A stretch of DNA of 64,000 bases from Rhizobium aethiopicum (GTDB lineage: Bacteria; Pseudomonadota; Alphaproteobacteria; Rhizobiales; Rhizobiaceae). A model generated the notes under the pieces. The model saw only the letters and a list, made by a program, of their open reading frames with translations. It was not told the DNA's origin and ran no database searches. Of this stretch, positions 1 to 9,328 are shown piece after piece; position 1 is the first letter of the stretch, and each line of letters opens with the position of its first letter. The stretch is taken from NCBI RefSeq assembly GCF_900094625.1, contig NZ_FMAJ01000014.1, forward strand, positions 85,091 through 149,090. Direction: 5' to 3'. The position numbers were made by a program, and so were the translations under genes.

Positions 1-1
1 T

Positions 2-307
2 TCGGCTGTTCCACGCCAGGAGATGGTGCTCGCCATGGAAAGGATCGGTGCGATCCTGAAGGAAAGGGGCGGCGCGGTCGCCATCCGCGGCCATACGGAC
101 GGGCGCCAATACAAGGGCGCGCAGAACGAGAACTGGCGGCTTTCGATGGACCGCGCCCAGAGCGCCTACTACATGCTCGTGCGCGGCGGGCTGGAGGAGA
201 CGCGGATATCGCAGGTCTCCGGCTTCGCTGATCGCCGGCTGAAGCTCCCCGCTGACCCGTTCAACGCGGCCAACCGTCGGATCGAGATCCTGGTGCAGGC
301 GGAATAG
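2..307 (+). CDS. motB: Flagellar motor protein MotB, C-terminal part (5' end outside window)
   Basis: The reading frame is open from base 2, so only the last ~101 residues are present. They form the end of an OmpA/MotB peptidoglycan-binding domain: the stretch AIRGHTDG is followed by NWRLSMDRA and a closing NRRIEILV, the usual order of this fold. MotB anchors the MotA/MotB proton-channel stator to the cell wall. motC follows 10 bases downstream on the same strand, the order known for the mot operon of Sinorhizobium and Agrobacterium. That context separates it from other OmpA-domain proteins. Confidence 0.92.
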   Translation, partial: SAVPRQEMVLAMERIGAILKERGGAVAIRGHTDGRQYKGAQNENWRLSMDRAQSAYYMLVRGGLEETRISQVSGFADRRLKLPADPFNAANRRIEILVQAE

Positions 308-317
308 GGATAGTCGG

Positions 318-1613
318 ATGGCGCGTCGGCAGCATCGCTACTTCGGATTTTTGGCCCTCGGCCTGGCGATGTTTTCGCCTGCCGCAGCCGATGCGCAGGA
401 TCCCGACGATCTTGCGCCGTACAAGATGCTGCGATCGCTGCAGTTCGTGCAGGATTCCGTCGTCGCCGGCGATCATTCGGCCGGCGAGATGCAGCGCTTC
501 ATGCTGGGCACCATCGACGAGCGGCTGCGCACGGCCGATACGCAGATCTTCGATGACGACCGCAATGTCGATGCGGCGCTGATCTATACGATGAGCGGCG
601 GCAATCCGCAGACGCTCGAATATCTGATCGCCCATGACGTCAACGGCTATTTCGACAACCGCGTTACCGATGTGCTGCGCAAATATCTGAGCGGCAAGGG
701 ACTGCTCGTCGCCAAGACGCTGGAGGAAACCGCCAGGGAGTATCGCGACAAGAAGATCGGCCCCTACCTGGCGCTGATCGGCGGCAATGTGCTCATTGCG
801 ACGAAACCGGCAGACGCGCTTGGCCTCTACGACGAGGCCCGTCTTGCTGCGCCTGGCACGATCGTCGAGGAGGCGGCGTTGCGCCGTTCTCTCGCCATCT
901 GCGTCGATAAGGGAATGCTCGACAAGGGGCTCGCCTATTCGCAGCGTTATGTCAGACGCTTCCTGCATTCGCCCTATGCCAGCCAGTTCGCCGATCTTTT
1001 CGTCAAGCTCGTCGTCGCTCATGATCACGACGTGACACCGCAGAGTGTCGTCGATATCCTGTCCTTCATGGATGCCCCCCGCCAGCGCGAGGTCTATCTG
1101 CGCATCGCCCGCGCTGCCGCAATATCGGGCAAGTCCGACCTGACGCGCATGGCGGTCGAACGGGTGCAACTGCTTGGCGCGGGCACCGACAATGCCTTCG
1201 GCCCGCTCGCGAATTTTTATGGCGGCATGGCCGGCCTTCCCACTGAGGATATCGACCAGGCGGCGAAGAATGTCAGCGGCATCGACGGCAACAGGCTTTC
1301 GCCGCGGGATCAGGCGCTGCAGGCGGCGGCGCGATCCGTTGCCGAGCAGATCCTGCGCGCGCCGGATCCGGCAAGCTTGACGCAAGCATCCGATCCTAAC
1401 ACTTCGCATCAAGAAATCACTTCTGAAAAGGCTGCGGCGATAGCCACGCAACCGGGGACGCGAGACGCGCTTCCCCAGCCTGTTCCGGGAGGTGTGGCAT
1501 CGACTGGCCAGAGCCAGGATACCGACTCCTCATTCAACGCATTTGTGACGACCAGCCGATCCAAGCTCGACGAGATCGATGGTCTTCTGGCGCAGGAAGG
1601 CAACGAACAATGA
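318..1613 (+). CDS. motC: Periplasmic motility protein MotC
   Basis: The 431-residue product has an N-terminal signal peptide (basic MARRQHR, hydrophobic FLALGLAMF, cleavage near ADA-QD at about residue 27) and then a soluble, mostly helical body. MotC is a rhizobial periplasmic protein that acts with MotB to modulate motor speed; it has no enterobacterial counterpart. The call rests on the signal peptide, the length and the position between motB and fliK. The stop overlaps the fliK start by four bases (ATGA), which indicates translational coupling. The last ~100 residues are low-complexity and polar. Confidence 0.88.
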   Translation: MARRQHRYFGFLALGLAMFSPAAADAQDPDDLAPYKMLRSLQFVQDSVVAGDHSAGEMQRFMLGTIDERLRTADTQIFDDDRNVDAALIYTMSGGNPQTLEYLIAHDVNGYFDNRVTDVLRKYLSGKGLLVAKTLEETAREYRDKKIGPYLALIGGNVLIATKPADALGLYDEARLAAPGTIVEEAALRRSLAICVDKGMLDKGLAYSQRYVRRFLHSPYASQFADLFVKLVVAHDHDVTPQSVVDILSFMDAPRQREVYLRIARAAAISGKSDLTRMAVERVQLLGAGTDNAFGPLANFYGGMAGLPTEDIDQAAKNVSGIDGNRLSPRDQALQAAARSVAEQILRAPDPASLTQASDPNTSHQEITSEKAAAIATQPGTRDALPQPVPGGVASTGQSQDTDSSFNAFVTTSRSKLDEIDGLLAQEGNEQ

Positions 1614-3052
1614 TGGATTTGAGCGTCTCGGGCGGAGCCTCTGGTGCGGAAGCGACTGCGGCCGCGAAATCCGCGAAAGCTGGAAAAGGCGATGCCGCCG
1701 GTCAGAAGGGCGACTTCTCCGATGTGCTTGCCACGGCACGCGGCAGCGCTGGCAACGACGCGCCCGACAATGTACAGCCGAATGAGGGCATCGTCGATGG
1801 CGATGCTGGCAAGGCTGCGCTGACGATCCGCAGCCGCAGCGGTGCCAAACCGTTGATCGATCTTGGTGACGCGGCGCTGAAGGCACAGACCGACGCACAG
1901 CCGGAAACGACTGCCAATGTCGGAAAGGCCGTCGCAAAGCAGGCAAAGGATCGGCTCAAACTGCCGGCGGACCTCGGCAAACTCGATGCTGAGGATCAGT
2001 CCGCCGGCGAAGCCGCGCAGGCGGCCAAGGGCGTCAAGCACATCAAGACAGAGATCTCGGGAACGGACGCGGAAAGGGACAGCGAGGCCGATGACGGCGG
2101 CATTTCCGATGTGCTCGGCCTGCTGAAGCAGGAGCCCGCCGAGGGGACGGTCGCTCTGCCGGCCGTGGCAGCCGCGCATCAAGCCTCTGGAAAGACCGGC
2201 GAGGCTGGATCTGTCGACGAGAAGACCGGTGCTATTGACGCCAAAACGGGTGGCCACGCATCCGACGCCCTGGCGGCCGTTAGCGGCAATCTTGAAAGCG
2301 TCAAGGCTGATGACATCAGGGTGCCCGGCGCGGAGAACCCCGAATCCACTGACGGCAGGACGTTCCGGATCAGCCGCGCCGATGGCCGCGGCGTGTCGAT
2401 GGATGTTCAGATTGGCGCGGAACAGGCCGGGCCGAAGGACGGCTCTAGGAAGACCGATGTCGAAAACGTCTCGGTCCTCGAATCGCGTCGCTATATAGGC
2501 CTGGCGCAGAATACCAATTCCGCCGCCGTCACCGCCGCTCTCTCCGGCGATTCCGAATGGGCGCGCGCCATGCAACCGAGTTCGGCGCTTTCCAATGCGG
2601 CGGAATGGACAAACACCGGCAAGGTGGTCAATACGCTGAAAATCCAGATGAACCCGATCGATCTTGGTCTGGTGACGGCGACCATGCGCCTGGCCGGCGA
2701 CGCCCTCAACGTCGACCTCAAAGTCGAAACCGGCGCAGCCTATCGGCAGCTGAAGGAAGACCACGGCAAGATTCTCGAAGCGCTGCGCAGCCAGGGCTAT
2801 GCGGTCGACAACGTCACCATCAGCATGGCGCCCGTCGAGCGCGCCGACGCTGGCAACCAGGCGGGCAACCAGGGGCAGGCCTCCCAGCAGCAGTCGCTTC
2901 CACAGCAGGGGCAGGGCGGCGAGGCGCGCGAGCGCTATATTCAGACGGCGCAGCGGACGGGCGGAGGCTTCAATGGCGCAGGTGAGATCGGTATTGAAGA
3001 CGCTCGCGCTGGCGGCGCTGTCGGCAGCCGCGCTGGCGGTGTTTACCTCTGA
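1610..3052 (+). CDS. fliK: Flagellar hook-length control protein FliK (formerly MotD)
   Basis: This is a 480-residue protein. The first ~330 residues are Ala/Gly/Asp/Lys-rich and low-complexity, as expected of the extended ruler part of FliK. A compact Flg_hook domain follows at about 340-405, with the motif LKIQMNPIDLG, then LKVETGAAYRQL and LRSQGYAVDNVTI. A Gln/Gly-rich tail ends the protein. FliK measures hook length and switches export specificity from hook to filament subunits. In S. meliloti the same gene was first named motD. It overlaps motC by 4 bases, and its last 80 bases overlap the next gene. Confidence 0.9.
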   Translation: MMDLSVSGGASGAEATAAAKSAKAGKGDAAGQKGDFSDVLATARGSAGNDAPDNVQPNEGIVDGDAGKAALTIRSRSGAKPLIDLGDAALKAQTDAQPETTANVGKAVAKQAKDRLKLPADLGKLDAEDQSAGEAAQAAKGVKHIKTEISGTDAERDSEADDGGISDVLGLLKQEPAEGTVALPAVAAAHQASGKTGEAGSVDEKTGAIDAKTGGHASDALAAVSGNLESVKADDIRVPGAENPESTDGRTFRISRADGRGVSMDVQIGAEQAGPKDGSRKTDVENVSVLESRRYIGLAQNTNSAAVTAALSGDSEWARAMQPSSALSNAAEWTNTGKVVNTLKIQMNPIDLGLVTATMRLAGDALNVDLKVETGAAYRQLKEDHGKILEALRSQGYAVDNVTISMAPVERADAGNQAGNQGQASQQQSLPQQGQGGEARERYIQTAQRTGGGFNGAGEIGIEDARAGGAVGSRAGGVYL

Positions 3053-3557
3053 GGCGGCCGCTTCCACCGGCGCCTGCGAACGTGAAATCCGGTCGGCTGC
3101 CGCCAAATATGGTATCCCGGAAGGCATCCTCTATTCGGTCGGCCTTACGGAAACCGGCCGTAAGGGTTCACTCTACCCCTATGCCATGAACGTCGAAGGC
3201 AAGGCGTTTTTTCCACCCTCGGAAGAGGACGCGATGCGGCAGTTCGATGTCGCCCGTAGAAGCGGAGCAAAGCTCATCGACATCGGATGTATGCAGATCA
3301 ATCACTATTACCACAGCGAGAATTTCGCCTCCGCCGAGGATATGTTCGATCCGCATCGCAACGTCGAATACGCGGCGAAGTTTCTCCGCAACCTTCATGA
3401 CCGCCATGAGACGTGGACGATGGCGGTAGCCAGATACCATGCAGGCCCGAATAACGATCCCGCGCAGAAGCAATATGTCTGTCGCGTCATCGCCAATTTG
3501 GTGGCCACCGGCTACGGCAAATGGACTCCCAATGCGAGTAACTTTTGCCAAAATTAA
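2973..3557 (+). CDS. Lytic transglycosylase (SLT domain) of the flagellar cluster
   Basis: The start chosen is the ATG at 2973. It has a GGAGG six to eight bases upstream and begins a clear signal peptide (MAQVRSVLKTLALAALSAAA, cleavage near AAAS). A frame open further upstream gives only Arg-rich residues and is rejected. The mature part is an SLT-type transglycosylase: catalytic Glu60 in GLTETG, then DIGCMQINHYYH and a closing VARYHAGPNN. Such enzymes open the peptidoglycan locally; flagellar examples clear the way for the rod. The gene begins 80 bases inside fliK in another frame, so the signal peptide and the FliK tail share DNA. Confidence 0.85.
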   Translation: MAQVRSVLKTLALAALSAAALAVFTSEAAASTGACEREIRSAAAKYGIPEGILYSVGLTETGRKGSLYPYAMNVEGKAFFPPSEEDAMRQFDVARRSGAKLIDIGCMQINHYYHSENFASAEDMFDPHRNVEYAAKFLRNLHDRHETWTMAVARYHAGPNNDPAQKQYVCRVIANLVATGYGKWTPNASNFCQN

Positions 3558-3837
3558 TTCAACCAAAAATAGAATCGCCGAATTATGACGAAACTGTGCC
3601 GTAATGTGGCAGGAATCCGGCGCGAAATTGGTGCGCAAGTCACATTTAACTGCTCGTTAACTTTTCCACGAAACTTTTGTGTGGATATTCAAGGGCGCCT
3701 ACTACATCTAGATCAAATCGCCACGCAGGTCTTAATCAATTATTAATTCCTGCCATTCACTTTAACGAGTTGTCGCCGATTCGCGCGATTCGTACCCATA
3801 GATCATCGAAGTGCCACGCTGATTCGGAGGCGGACGA
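3558..3837 (+). promoter_or_regulatory. Intergenic control region upstream of rem
   Basis: These 280 bases have no credible gene and are clearly richer in A+T than the flanking genes. They hold an imperfect inverted repeat TCCACGAAA / TTGTGTGGA around 3665-3685 and several TTAA-rich patches at 3730-3765. In S. meliloti rem is driven by the master regulator VisNR, so a regulator-bound promoter is expected here. I cannot place a -35/-10 pair with confidence. Confidence 0.5.
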
Positions 3838-4509
3838 ATGATCGTAGTGGTTGATGAGCGCGAGCTCGTAAAAGACGGATACACATCTCTGTTCGGCCGG
3901 GAGGGCATCCCCTCGACCGGCTTTGATCCATCGGAATTCGGCGAGTGGGTGCAGACCGCCGCCGATTCGGATATTGCGGCGGTCGAGGCCTTCCTGATCG
4001 GTCAGGGCCAGCGCAGTCTCGAGCTGCCCCGGGCGATCCGGGACCGTTCGATGGCGCCGGTGATCGCGGTCAGCGATCAGCCTTCCCTCGAAAACACGCT
4101 CGCGCTGTTCGATTGCGGCGTCGACGACGTGGTGCGCAAACCGGTCCATCCCCGCGAAATCCTCGCAAGGGCGGCCGCGATCCGGCGCCGGCTGAAGGCG
4201 ATCGCCAATTACACCGATATCGGCGGCATCCGCGTCTTCTCCGATGGTCGCGACCCCGAGATCAATGGCGAAGTCTTTGCGCTTCCCCGGCGCGAGCGCC
4301 GCATCCTCGAATATTTGATCGCCAATCGCGGTCGCCGGGTCACCAAGACCCAGATCTTCAACGCCATCTACGGCATCTTCGATGAAGAGGTCGAGGAGAA
4401 CGTCGTCGAAAGCCACATCTCGAAGCTGCGCAAGAAGCTGCGCAAGAAGCTCGGCGTCGATCCGGTCGATTCCAAGCGCTTCCTTGGCTACTGCATCGAT
4501 TGGGCCTGA
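3838..4509 (+). CDS. rem: Motility transcriptional activator Rem (atypical OmpR-type regulator)
   Basis: The 223-residue protein has a receiver-like N-terminal domain (1-115) and a winged-helix OmpR/PhoB DNA-binding domain (about 130-223; RRERRILEYLIANRGRRVTK and VVESHISKLRKKL). In the receiver part the expected phospho-acceptor Asp near residue 50-53 is missing (AAVEAFLIG, with Glu50), while the Ser79 and Lys101 equivalents remain. Rem activates the hook, filament and chemotaxis genes in S. meliloti. The position just before flgE matches that species. GGAGG lies 8 bases before the ATG. Loss of the Asp suggests control by protein level rather than by phosphorylation. Confidence 0.9.
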   Translation: MIVVVDERELVKDGYTSLFGREGIPSTGFDPSEFGEWVQTAADSDIAAVEAFLIGQGQRSLELPRAIRDRSMAPVIAVSDQPSLENTLALFDCGVDDVVRKPVHPREILARAAAIRRRLKAIANYTDIGGIRVFSDGRDPEINGEVFALPRRERRILEYLIANRGRRVTKTQIFNAIYGIFDEEVEENVVESHISKLRKKLRKKLGVDPVDSKRFLGYCIDWA

Positions 4510-4630
4510 TTTTCTCGGCCGGGCGGCGCCCGGCTGGACTGATATTGGCCTCGCAACTCCCAATGACAGACAGCTTCACGCAAGGCCCGGCAAATACTCT
4601 TGAGCATAACGGGTAAAACGAGGTTTTCAG

Positions 4631-5935
4631 ATGAGCATTTTCGGCAGCATGAAGACGGCAGTGTCGGGCATGAACGCGCAGGCGAACCGCCTCAGCACCG
4701 TCGCCGACAACATCGCCAACGTGAACACCACCGGCTACAAGGCCGTGTCGACCAGCTTCTCGTCGTTGGTCCTGCCTTCCTCGGGCGGCAACTACAATTC
4801 CGGCGGCGTCCAGACCTCGGTGCGCCAGGCTGTCTCCGACCAGGGCGATATTTCCTACACCACGTCGCCCACCGACCTTGCGATTTCCGGTGACGGCTTC
4901 TTCATCGTGCAAGGACCCGACGGTACGCCGGTCCTGACCCGTGCGGGCGACTTCCAAAAGGACGACGAAGGCAACCTCGTCAATGCCGCCGGCTTCCAGC
5001 TGATGGGTTATTCCTATGACTCCGGCGCTCCTGCCGTCGTCGTCAACGGTTTCGATGGTCTCGTTCCCGTCAACGTCAATCAGGAAGGCCTGACCGCCAT
5101 CGCCTCGACGTCGGGTGTCTTCAAAGGCAACCTCGATTCCAACGCCAAGGTAGCTCCGGTCGCTCCTGCGACGGCGCCGAGCGCCAACCTTGCCACGACA
5201 ACGACCGATACCAAAAAGTTCTCGATGGTCGCCTACGACCGTCTCGGAAACAAGGTGATGTATGACTTTTACTTCACCAAGACCGCCGTCGTCACGCCGC
5301 CGCCGGCGCCTCCCGGTGTTGCCAGCACCTGGGAAGTTTCGATCTATCGCAACGCCGATGCGGCCGTTGGCGGAACGTCGTCCTTCCCCTACACTACTGC
5401 CGGTGGTGACGTTGGCCTCGGCTCACTGACATTCGACGCCAACGGCAAGATGATTTCGTCCGGCGCAATTCCGATCGTCGATCCGGTGACCGGTCTGACG
5501 ATTAACATGGATCTCTCCGGTTTCACCCAGCTCGGCGCCGATTTCGCTGGCACCGGTACACCGAACGGCCAGGCTGCGAGTCCCGTCAAGGACGTCACGA
5601 TAGACGGGGACGGTATCGTCTATGCCAAATATGAAGACGGCAGCACCAAGCCGCTTTACCGCGTTCCGCTGGCCAATGTCGCAAGCCCTGACAAGCTGAC
5701 GCTGATGAGCGGCAACGTCTACAGCGCCAACGGCCAGTCTGGCGTCACGGTAACGGGTTTCCCGCAGACCAACGGCCTCGGCACGATTAAGGCGGGCGCT
5801 CTCGAAGGTTCGAACGTCGACCTTGCAGGCGAACTGACCGAGATGATCGAGTCGCAGCGCAGCTATACCGCCAATTCGAAAGTTTTTCAGACGGGTTCCG
5901 ACATCATGGACGTACTCGTCAATCTCAAGAGATAA
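4631..5935 (+). CDS. flgE: Flagellar hook protein FlgE
   Basis: The 434-residue protein has the rod/hook signature at its N-terminus (MSIFGSMKTAVSGMNAQANR, then ADNIANVNTTGYKA) and the matching C-terminal helix (GALEGSNVDLAGELTEMIES, then YTANSKVFQT). The middle carries the FlgE D1/D2 region. FlgE polymerises into the hook joining basal body and filament. No signal peptide is present, as expected for type III export. The 121-base gap after rem probably holds a Rem-dependent promoter. flgK follows after 19 bases. Confidence 0.95.
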   Translation: MSIFGSMKTAVSGMNAQANRLSTVADNIANVNTTGYKAVSTSFSSLVLPSSGGNYNSGGVQTSVRQAVSDQGDISYTTSPTDLAISGDGFFIVQGPDGTPVLTRAGDFQKDDEGNLVNAAGFQLMGYSYDSGAPAVVVNGFDGLVPVNVNQEGLTAIASTSGVFKGNLDSNAKVAPVAPATAPSANLATTTTDTKKFSMVAYDRLGNKVMYDFYFTKTAVVTPPPAPPGVASTWEVSIYRNADAAVGGTSSFPYTTAGGDVGLGSLTFDANGKMISSGAIPIVDPVTGLTINMDLSGFTQLGADFAGTGTPNGQAASPVKDVTIDGDGIVYAKYEDGSTKPLYRVPLANVASPDKLTLMSGNVYSANGQSGVTVTGFPQTNGLGTIKAGALEGSNVDLAGELTEMIESQRSYTANSKVFQTGSDIMDVLVNLKR

Positions 5936-5954
5936 GTAAGGTAACGGCTAAGCC

Positions 5955-7442
5955 ATGTCGCTCACGTCCGCACTTAATACCGCGCAGAGCATATTCAACA
6001 ATACCGGCACGCAGAGTAGTGTCGTATCGAACAATATCTCGAATGCCGGCAACAAAGATTACGTGCGCCGGCAGGCAATGCTCACCACGTCCCTGAACGG
6101 TGCGCAGGTCGTTCAGATCAATCGTGCACAGGAAGACGCCCTGCTGCGTCAGTATCTGAAGACCTCTTCTCAGGACAGCGCCCAGCAGACCCTGCTGGGC
6201 GGTCTTGAAGACCTTAAATCGATCATGGGCGGCAACGACTACGAAACGTCGCCCTCCACCTATCTCGGTGTTTTCCAGCAGAAGCTTCAGGCGTTCCGCA
6301 CGACGCCCGGCAGCACGGTCGCCGCTCAAGGCGCCATCACCGCCGCCCAGGACGTCGCCAACTCGCTGAACAATGCCTCCCGATCCGTTCAGGACGTTCG
6401 CGCTAGCGCCGACAAGGAAATCACCACCGCCGTCGATACGCTGAACACGCTGCTCAGCCAGTTCGAGAAGGCCAACAATGCGGTCAAGACTGCGACGGCT
6501 TCCGGTACGGATGCATCCGGCGCTCTCGATGAACGCGAGAAAGCCCTGAAGCAGATTTCGCAGCTCGTCGGCGTCAGCGCGACGACGCGCGACAATAACG
6601 ACATGGTGCTGAGCACGCCCGACGGAACGATCCTGTTCGAGACGATCCCGCGCAAGGTGACGTTCAAGTCCCAGGATGTCTATACCGCCACGACCGTCGG
6701 CAATTCCGTCTACATCGACGGTGTTGCACTGCCGCTGGGCAAGGGCTCGACGACGACGGGGCAGGGCAGCCTCCAGTCGCTGCTGCAGATCCGCGACGAG
6801 ATCGCTCCCAATTTCCAGAAACAGCTCGACGAAGTCGCTCGCGGTCTGGTCTCGCTCTTCAAGGAGCAGAATACCGCAGGGCCACCAGCCTATGTGCCGG
6901 GCCTCTTCACCTGGAGCGGCGGCACGGTCGATACCGGCGCCGTCGCGGTTGCCGGCATGGCGTCGACCATCACGGTCAGCAGCCGCGTCATCACCTCGCA
7001 GGGCGGCGATCCGATGCGTTTGCGCGACGGCGGCGTCAACGTTACCGGCCTCGTCCTGAACACGTCAGGCGTCAGCGGCTACACAACCGAACTCGACCGC
7101 CTATATACCGCGATGAGCGCCGACATTGATTTCGACCCGGCAGCGGGAGCGCCGGTCGGTTTTGACGCTACAACGGGCATCGATTCGAACGTCAGCATCA
7201 TGGAATACGCGACGAATTCCCTCGGATGGCTCGAGCAGTATCGCAGCAACGCCACGACGGCGGCGGAAAATACCTCTGCGGCACTGTCGCGCTCCGACGA
7301 AGCCTATTCCAATGAGACGGGCGTCAATCTCGACGAGGAGCTGACGCTGCTTCTCGACATCGAGCAGTCCTATAAGGCGGCGACCAAGATTTTGAACGCC
7401 GTTGACGAAATGCTGAAGTCATTGCTGGATATCGCGAGTTAA
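5955..7442 (+). CDS. flgK: Flagellar hook-associated protein 1 FlgK
   Basis: This 495-residue protein starts with the rod/hook-type motif SLTSALNTAQSIFNNTG and SNNISNAGNKDYVRR, and ends with GVNLDEELTLLLDIEQSYKAATKIL, the typical FlgK C-terminus. It forms the first junction layer between hook and filament and is exported without a signal peptide. It is shorter than enterobacterial FlgK (~550), mainly in the central surface domain. flgL begins 3 bases after the stop. Confidence 0.94.
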   Translation: MSLTSALNTAQSIFNNTGTQSSVVSNNISNAGNKDYVRRQAMLTTSLNGAQVVQINRAQEDALLRQYLKTSSQDSAQQTLLGGLEDLKSIMGGNDYETSPSTYLGVFQQKLQAFRTTPGSTVAAQGAITAAQDVANSLNNASRSVQDVRASADKEITTAVDTLNTLLSQFEKANNAVKTATASGTDASGALDEREKALKQISQLVGVSATTRDNNDMVLSTPDGTILFETIPRKVTFKSQDVYTATTVGNSVYIDGVALPLGKGSTTTGQGSLQSLLQIRDEIAPNFQKQLDEVARGLVSLFKEQNTAGPPAYVPGLFTWSGGTVDTGAVAVAGMASTITVSSRVITSQGGDPMRLRDGGVNVTGLVLNTSGVSGYTTELDRLYTAMSADIDFDPAAGAPVGFDATTGIDSNVSIMEYATNSLGWLEQYRSNATTAAENTSAALSRSDEAYSNETGVNLDEELTLLLDIEQSYKAATKILNAVDEMLKSLLDIAS

Positions 7443-7445
7443 GCC

Positions 7446-8498
7446 ATGAAGAGCTCATTTATTTCAAGTTCGGCCATTCAGAATGCGATGCGGCTGACGA
7501 TCCGCCAGGCGCAGAACCAGATGACGAAGGCGACGATGGAAGCAACGACGGGAGTCTATGCCGATATCGGTGTCTCGCTCGGGGGCAATGCCGCCAGAAG
7601 CGTGGATTTCACCCGCGAGACCGACAGGATAGCTTCGATCAAAGCAAGCAATTCGCTTGTCAGCGCACGCATGGAATCCTCACAGCTCGGCCTTTCCAAG
7701 ATGAAGGACGTCGGCGACGGCCTGGTTTCGAAGCTGACGGCGCTGCAGGGCAGCCGCGATCCCGGCAGCATCACCGTCGCCATCCAGTCGGCGACCAGCG
7801 CACTCTCGACGATGATGGACACGGCCAACACCATGGTGAACGGGGAATACCTGTTCTCCGGCATCAACACCGATGTGCAGCCGCTGACCGACAAGACGAC
7901 GGCGACGAGCGCCGCCATCGTTACCGCACTGAACACCTATGCAGCCGCTCTCGTCCCGCCGAAGGCGGTCAGCGCTCTCACCGGCGCCGAGATGGAGACC
8001 TTCATCACGACGCAGGTCGAGCCGATGTTCAATCAGGCAAATTGGACCAACGCGGCGACCGGCTGGTCGCAGGCATCGAGCCAGAACATGACGAGCCGCA
8101 TCAGCAACTCGGAAGTGATTGAATCCTCGACCAACGCCAACTCCGAAGGCATGCGTTACTTCGCGCTCGCCTCTGTCATGACCACCGCGCTGCTCGGCCA
8201 GAACCTCAGCACCGATGCAATGACGACGGTGTCCAAGCAGGCCATCAGCTACACGGCCAAGGCGACAAGCGGCCTCGTAACGCAGGCAAGTCAGCTCGGC
8301 CTATCGCAGGAACGCGTCAAGAAGTCCAACGATGCTCTCGACGCCCAGTCCAACATCATCAAGAACAAGCTGGTCGATCTTCAGGGCGTCGACCCGTACG
8401 AGGCCTCGACCCTCGTCAAGACTTTGGAAACGCAGCTTGAAACCGCTTACACGATCGTCTCGAAGATCCAGCAGCTGAGTCTTGTGAACTACCTTTGA
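7446..8498 (+). CDS. flgL: Flagellar hook-associated protein 3 FlgL
   Basis: The 350-residue protein has a flagellin-like N-terminal helix region (SSAIQNAMRLTIRQAQNQMTKA, continuing with a helical segment to about residue 110), including NTMVNGEYLFSGINTDVQP, typical of FlgL. It ends in a long helical C-terminus (SQERVKKSNDALDAQ). FlgL forms the second hook-filament junction layer. It lies immediately after flgK in the same operon. Confidence 0.93.
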   Translation: MKSSFISSSAIQNAMRLTIRQAQNQMTKATMEATTGVYADIGVSLGGNAARSVDFTRETDRIASIKASNSLVSARMESSQLGLSKMKDVGDGLVSKLTALQGSRDPGSITVAIQSATSALSTMMDTANTMVNGEYLFSGINTDVQPLTDKTTATSAAIVTALNTYAAALVPPKAVSALTGAEMETFITTQVEPMFNQANWTNAATGWSQASSQNMTSRISNSEVIESSTNANSEGMRYFALASVMTTALLGQNLSTDAMTTVSKQAISYTAKATSGLVTQASQLGLSQERVKKSNDALDAQSNIIKNKLVDLQGVDPYEASTLVKTLETQLETAYTIVSKIQQLSLVNYL

Positions 8499-8534
8499 TG
8501 AGCAAAGGCGCGCAATATAAAGAAGGATGCATGA

Positions 8535-8882
8535 ATGTATCAGTTCTCATATGCCGAAGTCATGCAGGACTCGGTAGCCGACGCGAAAGAGCGGGAATGG
8601 CAGGTTCTCGACCGGTCCATAGAACTGCTGGCGTTGGCGCGCGACAAGGAAAAATACGGCCGGGAAGCCATTGAAGCCCTGTTTTATACGCGCCGGGTGT
8701 GGATCAGCTTTGTTGAGGATCTGAAACACCCGGACAACCAGCTGGATATCCAGCTCAGGGCCAACCTCATCTCGATCGCGATCTGGATATTGAAGGAATG
8801 CGACAGGATCAGAAAACGTCTGTCGAATAACTACCAGGGCATCATCGACGTTACCACCATCATCAGGGATGGACTTAAATGA
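8535..8882 (+). CDS. flaF: Flagellin synthesis regulator FlaF
   Basis: This 115-residue helical protein has the FlaF pattern: an early SYAEVMQDSVADAKEREWQVLDRSI segment and a later LRANLISIAIWILKECDRI. In Caulobacter, FlaF is needed for flagellin production and acts with FlbT. The stop overlaps the flbT start by four bases (ATGA), so the two are translationally coupled. Gene order flgL-flaF-flbT-flgD is conserved in rhizobia. Confidence 0.9.
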   Translation: MYQFSYAEVMQDSVADAKEREWQVLDRSIELLALARDKEKYGREAIEALFYTRRVWISFVEDLKHPDNQLDIQLRANLISIAIWILKECDRIRKRLSNNYQGIIDVTTIIRDGLK

Positions 8883-9328
8883 AAAGTACACTTCGCATTT
8901 CTCTGAAAGCCGGAGAGAGAATCTTCATCAACGGCGCCGTCCTGCGCGTCGACCGCAAGGTCGCGCTGGAATTCCTGAATGATGTGACGTTCCTCCTTGA
9001 GAACCACGTCCTCCAGCCGGAAGGCGCGACGACGCCGCTGCGCCAGCTCTATTTCATCGCGCAGATGATCCTCATTAACCCCGAGGGCAAGGAGCACTCG
9101 ACGGCGATGTTCCGCAAGTCGATCACCATGCTGCTCACCTGCTTCAAGAATGAAGAGATCCTCGCCGAACTGAAGCGGATCGACGCGCTTGTATCGACCG
9201 GCCGCGCCTTCGACGCATTGAAGGCGATCCGCGGTCTCTACGCGATCGAAGACAATATCCTCAACAACCACGAACTGCCCCCGACGATGGTCGAGCAGAT
9301 TCGCAGGGAGATTGCACCATGGCGGTAG
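8879..9328 (+). CDS. flbT: Flagellin mRNA regulator FlbT
   Basis: The 149-residue protein matches FlbT in length and in its start (LRISLKAGERIFINGAVLRVDRK), followed by VTFLLENHVLQPEGATTPLRQLYF. FlbT binds the flagellin mRNA leader in Caulobacter and controls its stability according to hook assembly. It overlaps flaF by 4 bases and flgD by 10 bases. Confidence 0.92.
   Translation: MKSTLRISLKAGERIFINGAVLRVDRKVALEFLNDVTFLLENHVLQPEGATTPLRQLYFIAQMILINPEGKEHSTAMFRKSITMLLTCFKNEEILAELKRIDALVSTGRAFDALKAIRGLYAIEDNILNNHELPPTMVEQIRREIAPWR

Noticed and set aside
261..1451. Long open frame on the minus strand opposite motC (and similar long frames opposite fliK, zwf, potH and the chemoreceptors)
   Set aside because: It mirrors the codon pattern of a well-supported + strand gene in GC-rich DNA, has no ribosome-binding site and no recognisable domain.
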